Assembly (NCBI GenBank): GCA_964019335.1
Contig: OZ025657.1
Location: 248,001-312,000 of the forward strand
Reading direction: 5' to 3'
From: Diplonema japonicum
Lineage: Eukaryota; Euglenozoa; Diplonemea; Diplonemida; Diplonemidae
Length of the DNA stretch: 64,000 bases
The notes beneath the pieces are model-generated. The model made no database searches. It saw only the letters and a program-made list of their open reading frames with translations, and was not told where the DNA came from. The number at the start of each line of letters is the position of its first letter. Position 1 is the first letter of the stretch. Positions 20,385 to 29,036 of this stretch are shown here, piece by piece. Made by a program: the position numbers and the translations under genes.

Positions 20385-21578
20385 TCATCCGACCGCCAGA
20401 ACAATTTCCCCAAACCGGGTCATGAGCTCCTTGGCCTTCAGGCGGGCTGAGCCATGAAGGACGTAGTAAGAGTTGACGATCCCTATGACTATAATGAACC
20501 TCGCGTATTTTAGCGAGCTGAACAGCATGGCGAAAGTGAACGCACTGTGAGTATAATTTCTCCAGGATACAATAATATGAAAAAAGAAAAACACATACAA
20601 TCCCTGCCAATTCGTCACAATTTGGTTCCTCCTGAGGTACAAACCACAGAGCCCCACAACGACCATCCCGTTCGTCAGAATCTTGCAAAACTGTTCCTGC
20701 AAAGGGGTAGTGACCATAGAACACCCTTGGATGAGACAGCCTGCTGCGTTGCAGTCGTCCATCCAGGACCAGAAGTTATACCCGTTGCACGCTTCAGTAC
20801 AATGTTGAGAGTAGCAGGTTTTCGTAGAGAGGTAGTGCAAAGGGTTAAAGGTGAGGAGCTGCCAAGTCTTTGCGTGGACGGGGTATGGCACCTGCGCGAC
20901 AGAAACCCCTGACACCAACGTCCCAAGGATCAGGAACAGAACTGCTACGGTTTTGTAAAGCCGGGCATCGAGTAGGAACTCGGCCCATTTAGCCTTTTGA
21001 AGATTATACTTGAAACGGCATTGATCACATTGGTAGTACGACGTCTCCTTCTGGGACCTGGTCCGCCACCTGTTGAGGCATGTTACGTGGATATACCGCA
21101 TGCTGCCTGTGCATAAACACGGTGAAAAGAGCTTTCCAGTCTCAGTTGTCTCTTCGTCATCAAAGCACAGCCTACAAACAGCTGGTTCTCCTCTCCCGGT
21201 ATCGTCTCGTTGTTGTGGGGGCTGCGGTTCGGGTACGGGTTGAGCTTGTCTAGGAGGGGCTGCCCTTCTCCTGCGTAGGCCTTCGCTTGGCTTTTCTTCT
21301 CCCGGTGTCGCTGTTTCGACAACCCCCCCAGCTTCATCACATAAATGCACATGGGGTATCATCCTGTCCTTCGTTGGGAGAAGATCCACTTCCCGCAGGC
21401 AGGCACCGTCATCTTCTATCACGCTGCCTTTGTACACCATTCTCGTCCCCATTCCTAACTGCTGCTTGAACGATTCCTTTAGTTCTCCCACCGTGCTCTC
21501 CTCTGGCACCAACGCCTGCACCACCTTTGACGGCTCTCCTGTTTTTACATATGTGCCTCTTATCAGTACTGGTGGCAT
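20385..21578 (-). CDS. Membrane RING-CH (MARCH-type) E3 ligase with UBL-like N-terminus
   Basis: About 379 residues after removing a probable 54-nt intron (20545-20598, GTATGTG...ACTCACAG); 397 if it is retained. Residues 1-80 look ubiquitin-like (STVGELKESFKQQLG, MVYKGSVIEDD, IPHVHLC). A RING-CH domain follows at about 160-225: CRLCF, CLCTGSMRYIHVTCLNRW, CDQCRFKY (C4HC3). Then come several hydrophobic segments with a Cys-rich lumenal loop. MARCH ligases ubiquitinate membrane proteins in the ER and endosomes. The UBL-like fusion is unusual for the family. Start is the ATG at 21578; the longer frame upstream is leader. Confidence 0.8.
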   Translation of the reverse strand: MPPVLIRGTYVKTGEPSKVVQALVPEESTVGELKESFKQQLGMGTRMVYKGSVIEDDGACLREVDLLPTKDRMIPHVHLCDEAGGVVETATPGEEKPSEGLRRRRAAPPRQAQPVPEPQPPQQRDDTGRGEPAVCRLCFDDEETTETGKLFSPCLCTGSMRYIHVTCLNRWRTRSQKETSYYQCDQCRFKYNLQKAKWAEFLLDARLYKTVAVLFLILGTLVSGVSVAQVPYPVHAKTWQLLTFNPLHYLSTKTCYSQHCTEACNGYNFWSWMDDCNAAGCLIQGCSMVTTPLQEQFCKILTNGMVVVGLCGLYLRRNQIVTNWQGLYVFFFFHIIVSWRNYTHSAFTFAMLFSSLKYARFIIVIGIVNSYYVLHGSARLKAKELMTRFGEIVLAVG

Positions 21579-22021
21579 TTTTCTTTTTTGTTGTGACTCT
21601 TTCCCCCCGTGCTGTGTAAATATATGGTCTAAAAAAGGCAGGAAAGCAGGGGGGGAAGGGAATAGAGTGGACGGAAGAAACAAAGGAAAAAAGAAAAAGA
21701 AACACGCAACCTTGTGTCGCAGATCTCATCTTCTTCTTTGTTTTTTGTTTCAAAAAAGGGATGGAAGAGGTTTGGAATGTGAAGAGAGGAGTAAAAAAAC
21801 TAATGTGTTGAACATCAACAAAAATAAAAGGAAGCGCGCAAATGTCGCACGCTTCAAAGTAAAAGGTGGAAGAGATGAATTTAGCTATTTCGGATATCTG
21901 CTGTTTTCTTTCATAACATAACATGTAAAGCACGCGACACACTTTTTTTTTCTCCCTCCATTCAGACAAAGGGATGCAAGCATGTGTATGTTGTATAAGG
22001 ATACCCCTAAGGCCCGTGGCC
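21579..22021. other. Intergenic between ligase and protease genes
   Basis: Mixed sequence with short A and T runs; no convincing frame. Confidence 0.5.
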
Positions 22022-24042
22022 TCATTGGGAGTCAGAGTAGGAGAAGGAACCTGTGTTCCTGCGGCCCTGCACCACGGGGAGCACGGGGGACGAGGTGATC
22101 CCGCACTGGTTGGTGCCCCTCTCCAGTCTGATGTAGCCGTCCTCGCCCCACGACGGGCCCCACGAGTTCTTGATGAGCCAGTACTTGGTCCCCTGGTCCT
22201 CGCCGTAGCCCACGATGAGGACTGCGTGGTCAGGCTGGTGGTTGCAGCACCCTGTCATGACACCGCCAGTGTACGGCCACCACAGCTGCGTCATCGCGTC
22301 CAGAGCGATCGACACGGGGCCGTACTTCGCAACCGCAGCCGCCATCGCCTCCTCCGTCTGGTTCACGTTCATGTAGCCGGTCACCTTGATGTCCGCCATC
22401 GAGTGGCCACCGCTGCACGCAGGTGCGTTCCCGTTCCCAGACACGTACGGGTACGAGGCCTCCGTCGCGTCCCCGTTCTGCTTCACGTACTCCATCGCGA
22501 GGTACGGCCACCCGCCGCCGCAGCCCTCGTTCCCGTCGCGGTTGTCACAGCTCACGAGCTCCTGCTCCGACAGCGAGGTCAGCGACCTCCCTGCGATGGC
22601 CCACGCGCTCTCCATCGCACCCGTCGCGCTGAAGCTCCAGCATGACCCGCACTGGCCTTGGCTCTTCACAGGGGTCACTACTCCCTTCGTCCTCCAGTCC
22701 ACCGACACAGGCGCCTCCCTCACGTCCTGCTCTGTGATCACGTACCCAGCAGGCGTCTCCGCCCCAGCCTTGTCCGCCACCCCCGTCTTCGAGCAGTCCC
22801 TCAGGTGGGTTTCGAACTCTGCCTTCGACCAGTCAGCGAGGCTGTTGGGGAAGGTCCTCTCCAAGCTGTTCCCGCGCTTGTGGAAAACACTTAGGTGCCT
22901 CCTGAAGTTCTGGAACCGCTGCTCCTCCTCAGCCTCGGATGCGTAGGCCTTCCCGTGCTGCTTCTTCCACGCGGCGAAGGCGGCCTGCTGCTTCTCCAGC
23001 GACACCGTCGCGTCGACAGGCTCCTCGATGGGGGCCGCCCTCTTCGTCTTCTCCTTCGCCGCGTCAGAAGCGAACAGGGTCCCGTTCGTCGTCATCGCTG
23101 TGCTCACAGAGAAGGCAGCTGCCCCCCACTCCATCTGGCACTGCAGCTCTTGCCCAGCGGGGAGGATGAAGTAGCAGCCGCCACGGTTCCCCTGGTCGTT
23201 CGTGTTCGACCCCCACGCGCACACGTTCGCCCCGCCGAAGTAGCAGTGGTACGAGTTGTAGCTGTTGTCGACGCTGGACGAGGTCACCGTCACCACGAGG
23301 TCCTTGTCCGCGTGGGGGTTCGTGTACGTGCAGTCGCACAGGTTGGGCTTCGAGTAGGTCACGTTCGGGCATGTGAAGTGCGTGTCCGTCTGCGCCGTCG
23401 CCGACAGGTACCTCCGCGTCATCAGGGCCCCCGCAGAAGCGAGCATGCGGAACGACCCCTGGTCCACCTTGCACCTCACTGTCGCCCCTGCGGGGAGGAA
23501 GTAGTTGCATGAGTAGCCGCCCACGGAGGACCCCACCGTGTATGCGCACACCTCCACGTTGTTGTAGCTGCACGACATGCTGTTTGTCCCCGACCCTGCC
23601 GCCTCGAAGGACTGCGCCACCCACATATCCGCCTTCTTGCTGTTTGTGAAGGAGCACGATGCCCCCGTGCACGGAACCTCCGTCACCGTCCTCGACACCG
23701 ACGACCCCACCATCGCCGCAGCGTGCGCCCCGATGAAGTTCATCGTCCCCTCCACAGTGCAGTCGAAGCTTCCCCCAGCAGGCAGAACGAAGTAGCAGTC
23801 CCCCGCACTCCCGCTGTCGCTTGCCGACCACTTCCTGCTGCAGTACACCATCTTCCCGTCACCGCAGCTGAAACCCCCTTCAGACTCACCCGAGGCAAGC
23901 TCCACTTGGAAGAACAGGGACACCGCCTCGTCCACTTCCCGGTTATTCCGGTGGCTGCAACTGCTCCCCTTCCCAGGACAGTCGATCGACTTGAAGTCAG
24001 CACCCCCGCAGCGAGCGCGCTTAGGATTAGAGCGATCTTCAT
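22022..24042 (-). CDS. Papain-family cysteine protease with Cys-rich N-terminal repeats (apparent frameshift after signal peptide)
   Basis: The ATG at 24042 opens a signal peptide (MKIALILSALAAGVL); the mature frame is offset by one base. It starts to match at DFKSIDCPGKGSSC, consistent with one G missing from a G5 run (24003-24007). Domains: three cysteine-rich repeats of about 85 residues, each with a YFxLPAG motif; an I29-type propeptide (about 340-400 of the downstream frame); then peptidase C1 with GQCGSCWSF (active Cys), DHAVLIVGYG (His) and KNSWGPSWGEDGY (Asn). The gene is far more G/C at third positions than its neighbours, suggesting high expression. Lysosomal or secreted. Confidence 0.85.
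24003..24007 (-). other. Apparent 1-nt frameshift in the protease gene
   Basis: The signal-peptide frame and the mature-protein frame differ by one base across a G5 run on the coding strand. Homopolymer sequencing error is the simplest cause; a real lesion or programmed slippage cannot be excluded. Confidence 0.6.
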
Positions 24043-24246
24043 GGTATTCTTCTTTTTTTAAAACTTATTTGTGCAAACCTGTGAGATATAGAATTGGGTA
24101 GCAACGACAATACAAGAATTCAAAACAACCCCAGTACACCGCGTCCACCCACAAATAAAAAAAAAAAAGAAAAAGAAAACACGCTGTTACTATTAAAAAA
24201 GAAGAGGGCTACACGTTTCTACGTTTTGTTGATCTTCTGGTTCACA

Positions 24247-26316
24247 TCAAGCATGAAACGCCGTGGAGAAGGTCATGGAGCTGCTCATGACGATGTACCC
24301 GCACCCCGATTTACAGTCGGGCGTTTTCCAGCTTTTAGTGGTGTCGTCGTAGTACTGACTGGAGTAGGTGATGGTGTTGCTGGATCCGGGGGTAGGGTTC
24401 AGGTCATGGGTGACATCTGTGACGATGGGGGGTGTGTTGTGCCCGTTACACCACCCATCACGCCCGAACCACCAGGCGCCAAACCCATTGGGTTCGACAC
24501 CAGTAGACACATGCTTGGTGCATCCCCATTTGTCTTCAGGGTCCATAAATGAAATGGTATGCACAACGCCATTCACAGAGAAATGGTGGCGGGTAGATTG
24601 AAACTCCTCCAAACCATGTCCTGTGATGACTGCAGTGATCCCCACAGTTGTTCCTGCAGCAGGGGACTTCACCACCATTGCAGTTCTGTTGTTGTACGTC
24701 ACATCATAAGTCCCGCCAGTGAACAACGGTGTGAGCGTCTCAGACTTGACCCCCTCTTCCCTTTGCAAATGCAAGGTCACATCCGTGACCCACGGCTCTA
24801 CCATGTCCATCGAAAACCCAGAGAGCTTCAGGGTGCAGTCGCCTCCGTTTTTGAAAAGCGGGTACAAGGTTGAAATATCGGAAAACCAATGCCCGTCTGA
24901 ACGCCTGTAAGGTGTGATCCAACGACCCAATTCGTACTCCGGGACAGAAGCGAGGCTGCAGTCGATGGTCAGTTCTGCGATGCGGTCCCAAACAGGACAT
25001 TCGAAGTCACCGTTTCCTAAGCACCCGAATTTAATCTCAAGCTGTGCGCGGTTGAAGAGGTCCATGGTAGTCTTTGGGGGGAGCGTCGCGGAGCTTGGTG
25101 CACCCTTCCCGGTTGTGGCGTTGTTCCCAACGGAGCGAACGATTAAAGGAATTGAGTAAGCGTTGAGCTTCGTTCTCGAGATTCCGCTGAGGTATTGTAA
25201 AAACTGCATCTCCCAGGAAACAACCGCGAGGTAAGGGTTGATGGGCGATCCGATCTGCCTCAACGTGTTGTCGGCCGTCACTGAGAAGTACTGTCCAGGG
25301 TGGAAGACGTACTCGAAAAGACAGGAAATCGAAACACCTGGGGAAGGAAACAGGTTTGCAAGCTCTTGGTTGAACTTAACAGTCGATCCCACTGTGAAGA
25401 ACCCGCTTTCATCGTCGGACTGAATGTTCTCACCGATCACACTGAGCGACTTCGTTCCCGGTTGTTCCATGAAAACCACAGCCTGAACGTTGCTCCCCGC
25501 GAACCAAAGAATCGCTTTTTCGAAGGAGCAGCTTGGCGAAAGGTGCGCCGCATTGACAAAGGCGAACTTTTTCGACAAATCAGCAGGCTTTGCAGATGTG
25601 CAGATAATCGTCTCGTCGATTCTTACCATGGCACCCTCCATGGGATTCACAGGGCTGTGATTGTGCAGATCCTGTGTGTTTGTAAACTGGAAGAACCCAT
25701 CAAGCCTGTCAATTGTCATCTTCTCCCCTGCTCCCGTCGTCAAGGTGAGTTGCTTCCCGATGGAATGGAACGAAGGAGAGTCCAAGATCCTTTTCAGAAC
25801 ATTCGTCGACGCCTTCGTGGGATTCTTCGTAGAAGGGTCCATCGCGTACATCTCCTCGATGCTCTTTGTTGCGTACAACATGTGGCTTCTCCAGTAGTTT
25901 TGCGTGGCTGCAGGGAGCTTCAAGGCCTGCATCTTCGCATTGATGAGAGATTTCAGGGTTTGCGCGAATGAAGCGTTGTTCCATGCTGCAAAGATGAAGT
26001 CAACATCGGCAGGAAGTGGCTCCACTGTCAGGAATTTCTCCAAGCTTGTTCCTGAGGTCAGCATGTTTGTCGTGAACGGATCGGTCTCTCTGTACCCCAT
26101 AACCACAACACCTCTCCCACGGTTAACAGCAGGGTTCACCTCATACCACCCATTCTCCACTGGGACAGAGAACGCCGGGATTGACATTCCCTTTACAAAC
26201 TCATCTGCATCCGGCATATCGGCGTCACAGGCCATCCCCCCGCACGGGGCTGCGTTCACAACTGAAACCGATGCTGTTGCTGCAATAGCTAGCAGCGTTT
26301 GAACTTTCGTTCTCAT
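24247..26316 (-). CDS. PNGase F-like secreted peptide:N-glycanase
   Basis: 689 residues with a signal peptide (about 1-22). The C-terminal 270 residues match bacterial PNGase F: CPVWDRIA followed by YELGRWITPYR, then ITGHGLEEF...HHFSVN and FGRDGWCNG. The catalytic Asp (WDR, Asp444) and a candidate for the second acidic residue (Glu571, in LEEF) are present. PNGase F cleaves the bond between Asn and the N-glycan, releasing whole glycans. The N-terminal 400 residues are not in the bacterial enzyme; a block near 265-290 (ILWFAGSNVQAVVFMEQPG) resembles a PA domain. Likely lysosomal or secreted. No intron. Confidence 0.72.
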   Translation of the reverse strand: MRTKVQTLLAIAATASVSVVNAAPCGGMACDADMPDADEFVKGMSIPAFSVPVENGWYEVNPAVNRGRGVVVMGYRETDPFTTNMLTSGTSLEKFLTVEPLPADVDFIFAAWNNASFAQTLKSLINAKMQALKLPAATQNYWRSHMLYATKSIEEMYAMDPSTKNPTKASTNVLKRILDSPSFHSIGKQLTLTTGAGEKMTIDRLDGFFQFTNTQDLHNHSPVNPMEGAMVRIDETIICTSAKPADLSKKFAFVNAAHLSPSCSFEKAILWFAGSNVQAVVFMEQPGTKSLSVIGENIQSDDESGFFTVGSTVKFNQELANLFPSPGVSISCLFEYVFHPGQYFSVTADNTLRQIGSPINPYLAVVSWEMQFLQYLSGISRTKLNAYSIPLIVRSVGNNATTGKGAPSSATLPPKTTMDLFNRAQLEIKFGCLGNGDFECPVWDRIAELTIDCSLASVPEYELGRWITPYRRSDGHWFSDISTLYPLFKNGGDCTLKLSGFSMDMVEPWVTDVTLHLQREEGVKSETLTPLFTGGTYDVTYNNRTAMVVKSPAAGTTVGITAVITGHGLEEFQSTRHHFSVNGVVHTISFMDPEDKWGCTKHVSTGVEPNGFGAWWFGRDGWCNGHNTPPIVTDVTHDLNPTPGSSNTITYSSQYYDDTTKSWKTPDCKSGCGYIVMSSSMTFSTAFHA

Positions 26317-28053
26317 TTTATTATGCTTTCAATTTCCTTTAGGTCTAGTTATGTGGATGGGGGGTGCTGAGTCCAACTTTTGATGCTCTTTTTGGAGCAG
26401 GCCTCCCTTTGTAATCTTATGAGGACGGTTACAGTTTCTTCAGCCTGGTCAGGAAGGAGAACTCCCAGCTGAAAGGAAGTACAACAGATGAGGATTCAGA
26501 TAGGGACGCTGCCTATGCAGATTGGGGGGCCCAGATTGGTTAATCAAACGACAGCTTTTGAAATAGGGAGAGGATCACAAATAACTCCCACCAAACTACA
26601 AATACTAGGAACCACCACTGGGAGGTCGGAAACATTGGTCCCTAAAAAAATTTAAAAAAAGCGAGCAATCCATCTGATGATAATGATGTACTTCTTTGTT
26701 TAGATAGTATAAAAACATACACCCATATTGTTATCCCCTCCACCTTAAATGAATGTTGAGAATCGCTCCACAGCGGAGAGGGTAAATCAGAAGTGATGTC
26801 CCTCCCTCCAGTCCTTGCGACACTGGATGGGGTGTTAATTCTTAGAGATGGTACGGCCTTGTGTTTCTTATTTTTCAAATCCGGAAGAAAGCTGGGAACA
26901 GACGTGTAGCCTGCCCGCAACATTGACAAATTGGCCTGGCAGCAAGCCACCTTTTGCAGAACGCGGGACCTCGCCTGTGGTGCGCAGATAAATTGTCGTC
27001 CTCATGCATGTCGAAAAGACACGGCATGGAGAGAGCGTTTTTCCCCTTGAGTATTGTCATCAACCTCTCACGGGGTTTCCACCGTAAAAATTGACACTGT
27101 CCTTGCATATTCCGTCGATGAAACTGAACCGCTCACGTGCACCATGGGCTATGAACACATTCCATGCGATGGCATCTTTGTTACGGTTTGTAGGCTAACC
27201 TGTTGGAGTGTTGGCAAACGTCAACAAAAGGCATTCAAGAAAGAAGTCGTTTAGGCTAGTGTGAGCGTAAAAAGAAATGAAATGTTTAAATGTATTGTGA
27301 ATGCGCGCCGACCTTTTTGTAACAAAGTCCCCTCCGGGGCTATATGTTGGTAGGAAAAAAAAAAAAACGAGAATCTTTTTCAAATTTATGTTTCCTTATT
27401 TTCAAAAAAAAAAGCTTGGAAACACATTCCCAACATAGCCCAAGGGGGGGGGGGGGGTGATAAAAACCGCTATTGTGTATCTTCGTTTCCCCCCCCCTTC
27501 TTTTTTTTTCTTTCTTGTGTGTCTTCCTGAACCTCTCCCACTTGGCTTATTATCTCTCGCCGCACGTAAACTGCTTCCTTCCATTTTTTCACACGGGAAG
27601 CAGAAAATGCAAACGGAAGGGAAAAGGGTACAAGAAAGAAGAAAAAAAAAAAACATTACGCAGGTTCACAAAGAAAGGAAAAAGAAAAAGCGAAAAACAA
27701 GCACCGCATGACCCCGGAAAGAAGAAAAGGAAGCTCTTCCTTTTGGCCTTCTCTCCCCAGGGGAGGGACAAGTATCCCAGGTGAGGTGCCCAATCAATAA
27801 AACCGCACTTAAATTAATATACAAGTATCCTGTTAGCGTTGCCTCGTAGCTTCCTTCAGACGCATGTCACGTGGGAAACTGGAAGAAACAGCTAATATGA
27901 TGCAGAAAAACAAGTGAGCAGCCGACAAAGTAACATCGCATCCCGCCTCCAGAGCTCCCGCTGATGGCGAATGGGAAAAAAAAAAAAAAAAAAGAGTTAG
28001 AAGACAAGAAAAAGAATGGTGCAAACTCCGCGAGAGCCGCAGGCCAAAGAATC
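26317..28053. other. Long intergenic region
   Basis: 1.7 kb without a supported gene. It holds the shared repeat at 26607-26650. The minus-strand frame 26642-26950 and plus-strand frame 27054-27254 show no domain. G and A runs at 27352-27460. Confidence 0.5.
26607..26650 (-). repeat. 44-nt repeat shared with 61411-61455 (opposite orientation)
   Basis: Read on the minus strand it matches the plus strand at 61411-61455 at nearly every position, including the core TTTCCGACCTCCCAGTGGTG. Sequence on the downstream side diverges, suggesting an element terminus. Confidence 0.65.
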
Positions 28054-28869
28054 TCAGAATGAGAAGCACTGCATCTTGGAACCCTTGAAGAAGAGGGCAA
28101 CGTCCTCATCTATCTCGACCTTGCCCTGCTGCTTGCAGGAGGAGAGACCAGCTGAGACAAGGAGGGGGACAAAATGATCAGCGCTGCCAGGGTGGGCAGA
28201 TGAAAAATGAGGAGCCTGTCTGTAATTTAGAAGCATCTGCTCCCTGCGGTGGGGGTCGGGAGTCGTCACTGCCTCATTCACCCACGCCCGGAACTCATCC
28301 TGCTGCGTAAGAGTCAGCTTCCCGTGAATGTCAGACCCAGAAGCTATCAGGAGCGCGTTGTGTTGCTCAACAAGAGGTGCCAAGGCTTTTCCTAACCGCA
28401 GATGGAACTCTGCGTCTTGCTTGCCGTTCAAAGAAATCGCCAGCACAGGAATGTCCGCCTTCGGGAACATTAACATCAAAGGTATGAAGACCCCATGGTC
28501 CAGCCCACGTTTGTCGTCATGAAGCACTTTGATGTTGTGCTTGGCAAGCAGCGGGACAGCTTGCTTCGCCACCTCAGGAGCCCCCGGTGCTGGGTACTCG
28601 TACTCATAAGCCTCCTTGGGGAACCCACCGTAGTCGAACAGGAGCTTGTGGGATTTCGCGCTGCTGATGTACACTGTGTCCCGTTCCTTACACTCCCAGT
28701 GAGCCGTCACTACCACCAGAAGCTTCGGAAGGACGTTCTTGCACAGTACAGATAGTTTCTTTGTGTACGGAGAGCTCGGCCCTGCACCGAATCGATCGAA
28801 GGAGGGGAGAAAGAACCCTGGTCCACCACCATGGCCAATGAACACATTATTCATCGCAGAGCAGGTCAT
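28054..28869 (-). CDS. LigB-type extradiol dioxygenase (DODA-like)
   Basis: 271 residues, the normal size for the 4,5-DOPA/LigB class III ring-cleaving dioxygenases. Motifs: IGHGGGP near the N-terminus (usual HG), VVVTAHWE, LFDYGGFP, PAPGAPEVA, LDHGVFIPLMLMFP and ASGSDIHG. The His residues of the HGGGP, TAHWE and LDHG blocks are the usual iron/zinc ligands or active-site bases. These enzymes open catechol rings with O2. The ATG at 28854 is an alternative start just before NNVFIGHGG. Substrate cannot be told from sequence. Bacterial-like family; common in some protists, fungi and plants. Confidence 0.82.
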   Translation of the reverse strand: MTCSAMNNVFIGHGGGPGFFLPSFDRFGAGPSSPYTKKLSVLCKNVLPKLLVVVTAHWECKERDTVYISSAKSHKLLFDYGGFPKEAYEYEYPAPGAPEVAKQAVPLLAKHNIKVLHDDKRGLDHGVFIPLMLMFPKADIPVLAISLNGKQDAEFHLRLGKALAPLVEQHNALLIASGSDIHGKLTLTQQDEFRAWVNEAVTTPDPHRREQMLLNYRQAPHFSSAHPGSADHFVPLLVSAGLSSCKQQGKVEIDEDVALFFKGSKMQCFSF

Positions 28870-29036
28870 CTTGTCGTTTGTGTGTCTGTGATACCATTTG
28901 CAGAAGAAAAATAAAAAACAAACAAAAAGGACAAGAATGTGTTTTTTTTTTTCCTCTCCTTCTCGAAACGTTTTTCAACACCATGTTTTTCAAGAGCGTT
29001 CTCATTTGCTTTCGTTCTCCTTTTTTTAGTTAGGTT

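Noticed and set aside
22895-23512. Long plus-strand frames opposite the protease (22895-23512 and others)
   Set aside because: Mirror frames of a G/C-rich coding region; no domain.
23936-24042. Starting the protease at the GTG at 23935
   Set aside because: Sequence upstream in the same frame reads as good protein (DFKSIDCPGKGSSC) and a signal peptide lies just before it in a neighbouring frame.
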